This document shows, one piece after another, positions 1-7,169 of a DNA stretch of 8,509 nucleotides; position 1 is the stretch's first letter; every line of letters begins with the position of its first letter. The position numbers and the translations under genes are program-made. This stretch comes from an uncultured Porphyromonadaceae bacterium. Its GTDB lineage: Bacteria > Bacteroidota > Bacteroidia > Bacteroidales > Muribaculaceae. The notes below the pieces were generated by a model. The model saw nothing but the letters and a program-made list of their open reading frames with translations, searched no databases and had not been told where the DNA came from. The DNA lies in the NCBI GenBank assembly GCA_947176615.1, contig CAMWRO010000111.1, forward strand, positions 1-8,509. The letters run 5' to 3'.

Positions 1-26
1 TTTCATTACCTTTTACATATATTTAT

Positions 27-34
27 TTACTTTG
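27..34 (+). promoter_or_regulatory. Weak candidate Bacteroidales -7 box upstream of the GH97 gene
   Basis: The segment ttacTTTG ends 34 bases before the GH97 start codon. It resembles the Bacteroidales primary sigma factor -7 consensus TAnnTTTG but has T instead of A at the second position. No convincing -33 TTTG lies at the expected distance, and the surrounding 1-68 stretch is simply A/T-rich. It could be the operon promoter, but the operon may equally begin upstream of the window. Confidence 0.3.
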
Positions 35-68
35 CATCGTCAAAACCTTAACAACAATATTTCATTCC

Positions 69-2054
69 ATGAATACACGTCGAAGCATCCTTGCTTTTGC
101 AATGGTCATGATAATTTCATTACCGGTTTTTGCCCGCACGGCACAGGTCGGCTCCCCCGACGGTAAAATCAGTGTGGAAGTCACCGACGATGACAACCTC
201 CCCCGCTACTCAATTTCATTTCTCGGCAATACAATTGTCGAGCCGTCGATTTTTATGCTCGATATTGACGGAGTGGGTCAGGCGATGAAAATAAAGAAAT
301 GCCGCGTTGCAAAGACCAAGACCGAGCATATCGACGCGCCGTTTTACCGGCAGCGCGACTTCAATGTCTCCTACAATTCCATGACGCTGACATTTGACAA
401 CGGAACAAAGGCTGAATGGCGCGTGTTTGACGACGGGGCGGCCTACCGCTTCCTGACCGAAAGGAATGAGAAAGAAATTACCGTCGGCGGCGAGGTGGCC
501 GAAGTAATCTTCACGGGCAACCCCACCGTCTACCTCCCCCACTCCACCAACGATGCCAACCCGATGGCAATGGCCTTTCAGAATTTCTATACAGTCTCGC
601 CGCTGAGCCAAGCGTCGGACCGTCTCGCGTTTCTCCCCGTCACCGCCGACACGGGCGACGGTGTGAAAGTCACCATCCTTGAATCGGATCTGCGTTCCTA
701 TCCCGGAATGTTTGTCAAAGCCGACTCCGTCACTCGCTCACTCTCGGGAATTTTTGCCCGTTACCCGTCGGCGACCGACTTCTATCCGTGGCGCAGGCAG
801 GAATATGTCACTGCCACTGAGGACTATATCGCACGAACCGATGGAACGCGCTCATTCCCGTGGCGCATTTTCGCCATCACCGACGATGACCGCAAAATGC
901 CGGTCAACAATCTCGTCTACGCCCTTGCCGAGCCGTCGCGCCTCGATGACACCTCATGGATCAAGCCGGGAAAGGTCGCGTGGGACTGGTGGAATGACTG
1001 GGGATTGAGAAATGTCCCCTTCAAAGCGGGTATAAATACCGAAACCTACAAATATTATATTGACTTCGCATCGGAAAACGGAATAGAGTATGTGGTTCTC
1101 GACGAGGGATGGTATGACCCTAAAAGCGGCGACATGCTGACCGTGATTGACGACATTGACCTGCCCGAATTAATCCGTTACGGAGGTGAAAAAGGTGTCG
1201 GAATCGTTCTGTGGACCGTCTTCAACGTGCTTGACTCGCAGCTCGACGAGGCATGTAAAAAGTATGCCGACATGGGTGTGGCAGGTTTCAAAGTCGATTT
1301 TCTCGACCGCGACGACCAGACAGCGGTCGAAATGACCCACCGCATAGCCGGGGCGTGCGCCGACCACCATCTGTTTCTCGACTACCACGGCATCTACAAG
1401 CCGGTAGGGTTAAACCGCACCTACCCCAATGTAGTGAACATCGAGGCTGTATTCGGAATGGAGGAAGTCAAGTGGACCGATGCCGCCAACGACATGCCAC
1501 GCTATGATGTAACGTTCCCCTATATCAGGCTGATGGCCGGCCCGGTCGATTATACACCCGGCGCGATGCGCAATGCATCCAAGGCCGACTGGCGCGCGGT
1601 ATATTATTCGCCGATGAGCATGGGTACACGCGCCCACCAGCTGTCGAGCTATATCATACACGATTCTCCTTTTACGATGCTCTGCGACTCGCCGTCCAAC
1701 TACAAGGGTGAGGATGAATGTGTGGATTTTATCACCGGACTGCCGGTCGTCTTTGACTCGACAGAGATTCTCGACGGAAAGATGGGCGAATACATCGTCA
1801 CCGCGAGAAAGAAGGATGACTCGTGGTTTATCGGCGGCGCGACCGACTGGACCCCGCGCGACATCACCCTTGACCTCTCTTTCCTCCCCGCCGACACGCG
1901 ATATAAAGCTGTGATAATCGCTGACGGCATCAATGCCGACAAGCAGGCACAGGATTATACGCGCTCCGAGACAGTGGTAGACCGCGACACGCGCCTCCCC
2001 GTCCGGCTGGCCTCGGGAGGCGGTTTCGCCATGAGAATTGACCCAATTTTATAA
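69..2054 (+). CDS. GH97 retaining glycosidase, alpha-galactosidase or beta-L-arabinopyranosidase type
   Basis: A 661-residue secreted glycoside hydrolase of family GH97, a normal length for the family. Residues 1-22 form a Sec signal peptide (NTRR, hydrophobic core, cleavage probably after VFA) with no lipobox, so the enzyme is probably periplasmic. An N-terminal beta-rich domain (about 25-285) precedes a TIM barrel (about 290-560) and a C-terminal beta domain (about 565-661). Barrel motifs include KVAWDWWNDWG (302-312) and EYVVLDEGWYD (340-350). GFKVDFLDRDDQ (406-417) gives Asp410 as likely nucleophile. NIEAVFGMEE (457-466) gives a likely acid/base at Glu465, 55 residues later, the spacing I recall from the retaining Bacteroides GH97 alpha-galactosidase. 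Inverting SusB-type alpha-glucosidases lack the KVDF aspartate. Some retaining GH97 enzymes cleave beta-L-arabinopyranose as well as alpha-galactose, which fits the arabinose-directed neighbours, but sequence alone cannot choose. First gene of a probable three-gene operon; the start lacks a Shine-Dalgarno sequence, as is usual in Bacteroidetes. Confidence 0.93.
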   Translation: MNTRRSILAFAMVMIISLPVFARTAQVGSPDGKISVEVTDDDNLPRYSISFLGNTIVEPSIFMLDIDGVGQAMKIKKCRVAKTKTEHIDAPFYRQRDFNVSYNSMTLTFDNGTKAEWRVFDDGAAYRFLTERNEKEITVGGEVAEVIFTGNPTVYLPHSTNDANPMAMAFQNFYTVSPLSQASDRLAFLPVTADTGDGVKVTILESDLRSYPGMFVKADSVTRSLSGIFARYPSATDFYPWRRQEYVTATEDYIARTDGTRSFPWRIFAITDDDRKMPVNNLVYALAEPSRLDDTSWIKPGKVAWDWWNDWGLRNVPFKAGINTETYKYYIDFASENGIEYVVLDEGWYDPKSGDMLTVIDDIDLPELIRYGGEKGVGIVLWTVFNVLDSQLDEACKKYADMGVAGFKVDFLDRDDQTAVEMTHRIAGACADHHLFLDYHGIYKPVGLNRTYPNVVNIEAVFGMEEVKWTDAANDMPRYDVTFPYIRLMAGPVDYTPGAMRNASKADWRAVYYSPMSMGTRAHQLSSYIIHDSPFTMLCDSPSNYKGEDECVDFITGLPVVFDSTEILDGKMGEYIVTARKKDDSWFIGGATDWTPRDITLDLSFLPADTRYKAVIIADGINADKQAQDYTRSETVVDRDTRLPVRLASGGGFAMRIDPIL

Positions 2055-2067
2055 TCTTTATAAAACC

Positions 2068-4479
2068 ATGAAACTACCCATCTTAGGGCTCTTGCTCACA
2101 TCGGGCGCGATAGCTGCGGCCGACGTGCCTTATAATGCCCCGGGGGCAATGAATCCGGTGATTCCGGGATACTTTGCCGACCCGACGGTGAAAAAATTCG
2201 GCGACACATATTATATATATGCGACCACCGACGGCAGCGGTGCAGGATTCGGACCTGCACAGCTGTGGACAAGCAAAGACTTCGTCAACTGGACTATGAT
2301 GCCTATGAACTGGCCCGACAGCCACTGGATATGGGCACCCGACGTGATGCTTAACGAGAACGACGGCAAGTATTACTACATATACTGCCAGCCGTGTCAG
2401 ATACATGTCGGTGTCGCCGATACCCCTCGCGGACCGTGGAAAAATATTCTCGGCGAAAGCGAGGCTGTGCTTGTTCCCGACCGCTTTGTCACCGGAGCAA
2501 TCACACTTGACGGTCAGACATTTGTCGATGACGACGGTTCAATCTACATGTACTGGGGGACATGGGGAATATATGACGGATTCGGATGCGGGGCGGGCAA
2601 ACTGGCTCCCGACATGAAAAGTTTTACCGAGACGAGGCTCATTCCCAATACCGAGGCCACTAAATTTTTCGAGGCACCGTTTGTGCTCAAAAAGAACGGG
2701 AAATATTACTTCATGTACTCATCGGACTCCTGCCACGATGATACCTATCATGTGCAGTATGCGACAGCCGACAGTCCGTTAGGCCCCTATACCTATCAAG
2801 GGGCGATTCTCCGCACAAATGAGGACGGCACCGTCCACGGGCCGGGCCACCACAGCATCCTTCAGGACGGCGATGACTACTACATCGTGTATCACCGCCA
2901 CGACAACCCTCACTCCAACCGCGGTTTCCATCGTCAGGTGTGTATCGACAAAATGGAATTTGCCCCCGACGGAAGTATAAAAACCGTTGTCCCCACCCAC
3001 AAAGGTGTCGGTGCTCTCGGCAAGTCGACGGTGAAAGGGAAAAACCTCGCCTTCGGCAAGAAAGTCACCGCGTCATCAAGCTATGACGGGAATTTCAAGG
3101 CCGAATATGCGGTTGACGACAACAACGGGACTCTCTGGCGACCCGCAACAATGGGTCAGGAATGGATTGAAATCGACCTTGGCAAAAAGGAGGAGATAAA
3201 AACCGTCTGGACCCAATGGGAGTATGCCACACAGTTTTACCAATACCTCATCGAGACCTCTCTTGACGGCAAGTCATGGCAGATTTTCAGCGACAAGCGC
3301 GACAACCGCCTTGCCGGGAGTCCGATGGTCGATTTCGGTAACGCCGAGGCCCGTTACATCCGCGTGACCTATACCGGCGGTCAGAAAGCCGGATTCCCGG
3401 GCGCGATATGGAATATCAAAGTTTTCGGGACGGTCGAGAAATCGTGTCCCCAGCAGTGGGTCGGCGTGACAGGAGCCGACTGGAACGGCACGGAATGGGC
3501 CAACACTCAGGGACAGCTCGGGGGCGCGTTCAAGCTGGAATCGGGACATGCGGTTTCACGCCGCGTCGACGGCCGACAGGCGGTCGTTCTTGAACCCGGC
3601 ACACGCCTTGTGTTCCACAATGGACTCATCTCGACCCGCGACGAACACACACTTATCGTTGTCGAGAATGACGGCAGCGGATGGAAGGCGGCAACTCCCG
3701 AGAATGCCGTTGGCAACGGATGTATCACTATCGAGGCTAAAGAAAAACCGCTGACCATCGCCAACGTGCGGTTCTACAACCGGAAACTTGAACAGGCCGA
3801 GAGAGAATTTGACGCACAAGTCGACCTCACGCGGCAACCGGTAGCCGATACCGACCTTCGCGGCCTCGTTGTGGATTTCAATGCCGAACTGTTCAACGCG
3901 GGGGATACCGTGCCCTACATTCCCAACGGAAACGGCCTTGACGGATATTTCGAGACCGAAGCCAATCCCGCGATTGTCAGGGAGATTGACGGCCGAAAAG
4001 GATTTGAATTTACAGGCAAAGAGGTCTACCGCTCCACTTTCGGACTTCCGGCCACACTGCGCGACAACGCCCCCTACACTCTCGACGCAGTGATATTCAA
4101 CCCCACTATCGAAGAAAACGAGTGCTATGCCGATTTCACCACCACCCACGACGAACTTGAAAAAATCATGGGCGTCAACGGGACAGAACCGCGATGCGGA
4201 GCCATGCAGCACTACGGATGGTATGAAGATGCCGGATGGAAGGATATGAAATCGATGGAAGGCAAATGGCAACACATCTATGTTGCGTTTGACGGCCGGA
4301 TCGAGCGCGTCTATATCAACGGACAGCTTATCAGCGAAAAAGATATCCAGCTGCTTGTGAAACCGTCGCAGTATGTGACTGTCGGGCGCAATGCCGAGCG
4401 TGAATGGCCCTTCACCGGCTATATCAACGCCATCAGACTATATGACGAATATATACCCTACCAAAATAAACAGCCATGA
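2068..4479 (+). CDS. GH43 glycosidase with discoidin (F5/8C) and LamG-like domains, probable arabinofuranosidase
   Basis: A multidomain secreted glycosidase. The ATG at 2068 (803 residues) is preferred over the in-frame ATG at 2038, which lies inside the GH97 gene, because it begins directly with a Sec signal peptide (MKLPILGLLLTSGAIAA). Residues below count from 2068. The GH43 five-bladed propeller spans about 28-315. Asp38 in FADPT is the likely general base, Asp148 just before FVDDDG the pKa modulator, and Glu202 in FFEAP the general acid; a conserved-looking HGPGHHS motif lies near 257-263. A discoidin or CBM32-like domain follows at about 326-454, an unrecognised segment at about 460-585, and a concanavalin/LamG-like domain at about 600-795 (YTLDAVIF, WQHIYVAFDG, VYINGQ, GYINAIRLYD). 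GH43 members are mostly alpha-L-arabinofuranosidases, beta-xylosidases or exo-beta-1,3-galactanases. Arabinofuranosidase is inferred from the adjacent GH127 gene, so exact specificity is uncertain. The gene starts 13 bases after GH97 stops and overlaps the next gene by 4 bases. Confidence 0.92.
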   Translation: MKLPILGLLLTSGAIAAADVPYNAPGAMNPVIPGYFADPTVKKFGDTYYIYATTDGSGAGFGPAQLWTSKDFVNWTMMPMNWPDSHWIWAPDVMLNENDGKYYYIYCQPCQIHVGVADTPRGPWKNILGESEAVLVPDRFVTGAITLDGQTFVDDDGSIYMYWGTWGIYDGFGCGAGKLAPDMKSFTETRLIPNTEATKFFEAPFVLKKNGKYYFMYSSDSCHDDTYHVQYATADSPLGPYTYQGAILRTNEDGTVHGPGHHSILQDGDDYYIVYHRHDNPHSNRGFHRQVCIDKMEFAPDGSIKTVVPTHKGVGALGKSTVKGKNLAFGKKVTASSSYDGNFKAEYAVDDNNGTLWRPATMGQEWIEIDLGKKEEIKTVWTQWEYATQFYQYLIETSLDGKSWQIFSDKRDNRLAGSPMVDFGNAEARYIRVTYTGGQKAGFPGAIWNIKVFGTVEKSCPQQWVGVTGADWNGTEWANTQGQLGGAFKLESGHAVSRRVDGRQAVVLEPGTRLVFHNGLISTRDEHTLIVVENDGSGWKAATPENAVGNGCITIEAKEKPLTIANVRFYNRKLEQAEREFDAQVDLTRQPVADTDLRGLVVDFNAELFNAGDTVPYIPNGNGLDGYFETEANPAIVREIDGRKGFEFTGKEVYRSTFGLPATLRDNAPYTLDAVIFNPTIEENECYADFTTTHDELEKIMGVNGTEPRCGAMQHYGWYEDAGWKDMKSMEGKWQHIYVAFDGRIERVYINGQLISEKDIQLLVKPSQYVTVGRNAEREWPFTGYINAIRLYDEYIPYQNKQP
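4476..4479 (+). promoter_or_regulatory. ATGA stop/start overlap coupling GH43 and GH127
   Basis: The GH127 start ATG (4476-4478) shares bases with the GH43 stop TGA (4477-4479). There is no separate Shine-Dalgarno sequence, only the A-rich stretch ccaaaataaacagcc before it. This arrangement usually means ribosomes finishing GH43 restart on GH127, so the two enzymes are probably made in related amounts from one transcript. Confidence 0.85.
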
Positions 4480-6887
4480 AAAGAACCCTGACAACATTTC
4501 TCGCCGTCACCCTTGCTGTCGGCGGAGCATTAGCCGAAAAGAAATCCGCGGCAGCACACGGATACCCTATAAACCCTGTGCCGTTCACAGCGGTAAAGGT
4601 GACTGACAACTTCTGGGGACAGCGGCTCAAAGCATCCCGCGAAGTCACCATCCCTCTCGCTTTCAGCAAGTGCGAGGAAACGGGACGATATGAAAACTTT
4701 GTCAAGGCGGCACATCCGTCAGACACAATCAAGGTGGAAGGCCTCTCTTTCGACGACACCGACGTTTACAAGACAATTGAGGGCGCAAGCTACCTGATGC
4801 AGACCTATCCCGACCCGAAACTTGACAAATATATCGACAGTGTGCTTGTCATCGTGGCCGCCGCGCAGGAACCCGACGGCTATCTCTACACAAGCCGCAC
4901 GATGAACCCCAAGCATCCCCACGAATGGGCCGGTAGCAAACGGTGGGAATCGGTCGAGGACCTCTCACACGAATTTTACAACCTCGGCCACATGATTGAA
5001 GGCGCAATCGCTCACTATCAGGCGACAGGCAAGCGCAACTTCCTCGACATCGCCATCAAATATGCCGACTGCGTGTGCCGTGAAATCGGCGACGGACCTG
5101 ATCAAGTGGTGCGTGTGCCGGGTCACCAGATTGCCGAGATGGCTCTGGCAAAGCTCTATCTCGTGACAGGTGACAAAAAATATCTTGACCAAGCAAAATT
5201 TTTCCTTGACAAACGCGGATATACCTCGCGCACCGACGAATACAGCCAAGCACACCTTCCGGTAGTGCAGCAGGACGAGGCAGTGGGCCACGCCGTGCGC
5301 GCCGCCTACATGTATGCGGGCATGGCCGATGTAGCCGCCCTCACAGGTGACTCGGCCTATATCAAGGCCATCGACCGAATCTGGGACAATATCGTCAACA
5401 AGAAAATGTATATCACCGGCGGAATAGGCTCGACAAGCGCGGGCGAGGCATTCGGCGACAACTACGAGCTGCCCAATATGTCGGCCTACTGCGAGACATG
5501 CGCCGCTATCGGAAACGTCTATGTCAATCACCGCCTGTTCCTTCTCCACGGCGACGGAAAATATTATGACGTGCTTGAACGCACTCTCTACAACGGCCTT
5601 ATCTCGGGCGTGAGCCTCGACGGAGGAGCTTTCTTCTATCCCAATCCCCTTGAAAGCATCGGCCAGCACCAGCGTCAGCCGTGGTTTGGCTGCGCATGCT
5701 GCCCCTCCAATATCTGCCGATTTATCCCCTCGCTGCCCGGATATGTATATGCCGTGAAGGATCGCGACGTATATGTCAACCTTTTCATGGCCAACAATTC
5801 CAAACTTGACGTTGACGGAAAAGCAGTGGAACTGAGCCAGCAGACCTCCTATCCGTGGAACGGCGACATCGACATCGCCGTTGACAAGAACCGTGCCGGA
5901 CGTTGGGCGATGAAAATCCGCATTCCCGGCTGGGTGCGCAACACCCCCGTACCCGGCGACCTTTACCGATATACCGACGGCAAACGCCTCGGTTACACTG
6001 TCGCCGTGAACGGACAACAGGTCGACAGTAAGGTCGAAAACGGATATTTCACCATTGACCGACAGTGGAAAAAAGGTGACAAGGTCAGCGTACACTTCGA
6101 CATGGAACCGCGCACCGTGCAGGCCAGCAACAAGGTGGAGGCCGACCGCGGACGCATCGCCATCGAGCGCGGCCCGGTAGTTTACTGCGCCGAATGGCCC
6201 GACAATGACTTTGACGTGCTCAGCGCGTTCATGAACCGCGAACCCAAATTCACCGTGAAATCAAACCCCGACATGCTCTGCGGCATCAACACAATCTCGA
6301 CCGACGCACAGGTTCTGGGTTATGACGACAAAGGCCGTCTGACAACCGAGGATGTAAAGCTCAACCTCATCCCCTACTATGCGTGGGCTCATCGCGGCTC
6401 GGGCAAAATGGCCGTATGGCTCCCGCAGGAACTTTCGGCCTCTCGTCCCACAATGCCTGCTACCCTCGCCTCACTGAGCAAAATAGATGCCTCTCACCCC
6501 GTCAGCTTTATCACCGCCATCAACGACCGTCTCGTCCCCAAGGATGAAAATGACCGCTCGATGCCATATTATCACTGGTGGCCCAAACAGGGAACCACAG
6601 AGTGGATTGTATATGAGTTCCCTGAGAAAAAGACCGTCGGCAGCTCGACAGTCTACTGGTTTGACGACGCACCGTGGGGCGGTTGCCGAGTGCCTGCCGA
6701 CTGGAAAATCCTCTATCGCGACAACGAAGGCAACTGGCAACCTGTCGCCGGAGCCGACAAATATGGCACGGAAAAGGGTGCGCCCAACACTGTGACATTT
6801 GACCTCGTAGAAACCGACGCATTGAGACTCGAAGTAAAGCAACCCGACGAATACTCGTCAGGACTCTTTGAGTGGGAAGTCAAATAA
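4476..6887 (+). CDS. GH127 beta-L-arabinofuranosidase-type enzyme with C-terminal discoidin-like domain
   Basis: An 803-residue secreted enzyme of the GH127 (DUF1680, HypBA1-like) family. Members remove beta-L-arabinofuranose, for example from hydroxyproline-linked arabino-oligosaccharides; at least one gut Bacteroides member acts on a different sugar of rhamnogalacturonan II. Residues 1-20 are a Sec signal peptide ending ALA, without a lipobox. The (alpha/alpha)6 barrel spans about 35-420 and a beta domain follows to about 650. The unusual Zn-thiolate active site is complete: Glu324 (TSAGEAFGD) as acid/base, and Glu340, Cys342 (CETC), Cys408 and Cys409 (GCACCPSN) as zinc ligands, with Cys408 the likely nucleophile. 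The Glu324-Glu340 spacing of 16 matches the HypBA1 pair I recall. Residues about 690-803, from YYHWWPKQGTTEW through VYWFDD, look like a discoidin-type beta-sandwich, probably for sugar binding or stability. The start codon overlaps the GH43 stop (ATGA), implying translational coupling, and a terminator follows 24 bases after the stop. Confidence 0.94.
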   Translation: MKRTLTTFLAVTLAVGGALAEKKSAAAHGYPINPVPFTAVKVTDNFWGQRLKASREVTIPLAFSKCEETGRYENFVKAAHPSDTIKVEGLSFDDTDVYKTIEGASYLMQTYPDPKLDKYIDSVLVIVAAAQEPDGYLYTSRTMNPKHPHEWAGSKRWESVEDLSHEFYNLGHMIEGAIAHYQATGKRNFLDIAIKYADCVCREIGDGPDQVVRVPGHQIAEMALAKLYLVTGDKKYLDQAKFFLDKRGYTSRTDEYSQAHLPVVQQDEAVGHAVRAAYMYAGMADVAALTGDSAYIKAIDRIWDNIVNKKMYITGGIGSTSAGEAFGDNYELPNMSAYCETCAAIGNVYVNHRLFLLHGDGKYYDVLERTLYNGLISGVSLDGGAFFYPNPLESIGQHQRQPWFGCACCPSNICRFIPSLPGYVYAVKDRDVYVNLFMANNSKLDVDGKAVELSQQTSYPWNGDIDIAVDKNRAGRWAMKIRIPGWVRNTPVPGDLYRYTDGKRLGYTVAVNGQQVDSKVENGYFTIDRQWKKGDKVSVHFDMEPRTVQASNKVEADRGRIAIERGPVVYCAEWPDNDFDVLSAFMNREPKFTVKSNPDMLCGINTISTDAQVLGYDDKGRLTTEDVKLNLIPYYAWAHRGSGKMAVWLPQELSASRPTMPATLASLSKIDASHPVSFITAINDRLVPKDENDRSMPYYHWWPKQGTTEWIVYEFPEKKTVGSSTVYWFDDAPWGGCRVPADWKILYRDNEGNWQPVAGADKYGTEKGAPNTVTFDLVETDALRLEVKQPDEYSSGLFEWEVK

Positions 6888-6911
6888 CCCCTCCCCTTGT
6901 CTCCATCATTC

Positions 6912-6946
6912 CGGGCGCGACTCTCTCAGGTCGCGCCCGCCTTTTT
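6912..6946 (+). terminator. Strong rho-independent terminator of the GH97-GH43-GH127 operon
   Basis: A perfect 10-bp G/C-rich stem (cgggcgcgac at 6912-6921 pairing with gtcgcgcccg at 6930-6939) encloses an 8-base loop and is followed by CC and TTTTT (6942-6946). It lies 24 bases after the GH127 stop. It marks the end of the operon and implies that the gene at 7170 has its own promoter. Confidence 0.92.
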
Positions 6947-6993
6947 AATGCGTGTTACCTGCTTTCTGTCATTTAATCGCTCTTTATGTTGTA

Positions 6994-7020
6994 AAACATG
7001 TTTATTTCGTTTGAAAACAT
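6994..7020. promoter_or_regulatory. Possible operator: palindrome and repeated AAAACAT motif
   Basis: AAACATGTTT (6994-7003) is a perfect 10-bp palindrome. The heptamer AAAACAT occurs at 6993-6999 and again at 7014-7020, 21 bases apart or about two helical turns. The pair lies upstream of the -7 box at 7045, where an activator could bind. In an A/T-rich intergenic region such motifs can arise by chance, so the regulatory reading is speculative. Confidence 0.25.
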
Positions 7021-7044
7021 ACTGCCATTTTCAATAATTATAAC

Positions 7045-7052
7045 TATGTTTG
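7045..7052 (+). promoter_or_regulatory. Bacteroidales -7 promoter box for the 210-residue gene
   Basis: TATGTTTG matches the Bacteroidales -7 consensus TAnnTTTG exactly. It sits in the A/T-rich intergenic region after the operon terminator and upstream of the gene at 7170. Transcription would start near 7059, leaving a leader of roughly 110 bases. A matching -33 TTTG at the usual spacing is not present; the nearest TTTG (7010-7013) is about ten bases too far away. Confidence 0.5.
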
Positions 7053-7079
7053 CATTAGCATCATAACGAAAAGCATCAT

Positions 7080-7122
7080 GGGCGGATATGACAGCTTGAC
7101 CTTGCGAGCGACGAGGCCGCCC
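7080..7122 (+). other. G/C-rich leader segment with hairpin potential
   Basis: Within an otherwise A/T-rich intergenic region, about 7078-7136 is abruptly G/C-rich. GGGCGG (7080-7085) is complementary to CCGCCC (7117-7122), closing a 31-base interior that contains weak further pairing (CTTG at 7095-7098 with CGAG at 7112-7115, one wobble). If the promoter at 7045 is used, this lies in the untranslated leader of the 210-residue gene. It matches no riboswitch or leader that I recognise. Confidence 0.35.
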
Positions 7123-7169
7123 GCCCGCGACTTCCGGTGTCAAATCTTATTAACGAAAGGGATTGAGCG

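Noticed and set aside
2038..2067. Upstream ATG extending the GH43 protein by ten residues
   Set aside because: It lies within the GH97 coding sequence and would put MTQFYNLYKT in front of a typical signal peptide. The ATG at 2068 gives a normal Sec signal.
3556..4275. 239-residue open frame on the minus strand
   Set aside because: Opposite the GH43 C-terminal domains, with no motif or start signal; treated as a shadow of the coding strand.
4965..6095. 376-residue open frame on the minus strand
   Set aside because: It lies wholly opposite the GH127 gene, whose catalytic motifs are intact. Long antisense frames are expected from the codon bias of G/C-rich genes, and the translation shows no recognisable domain.
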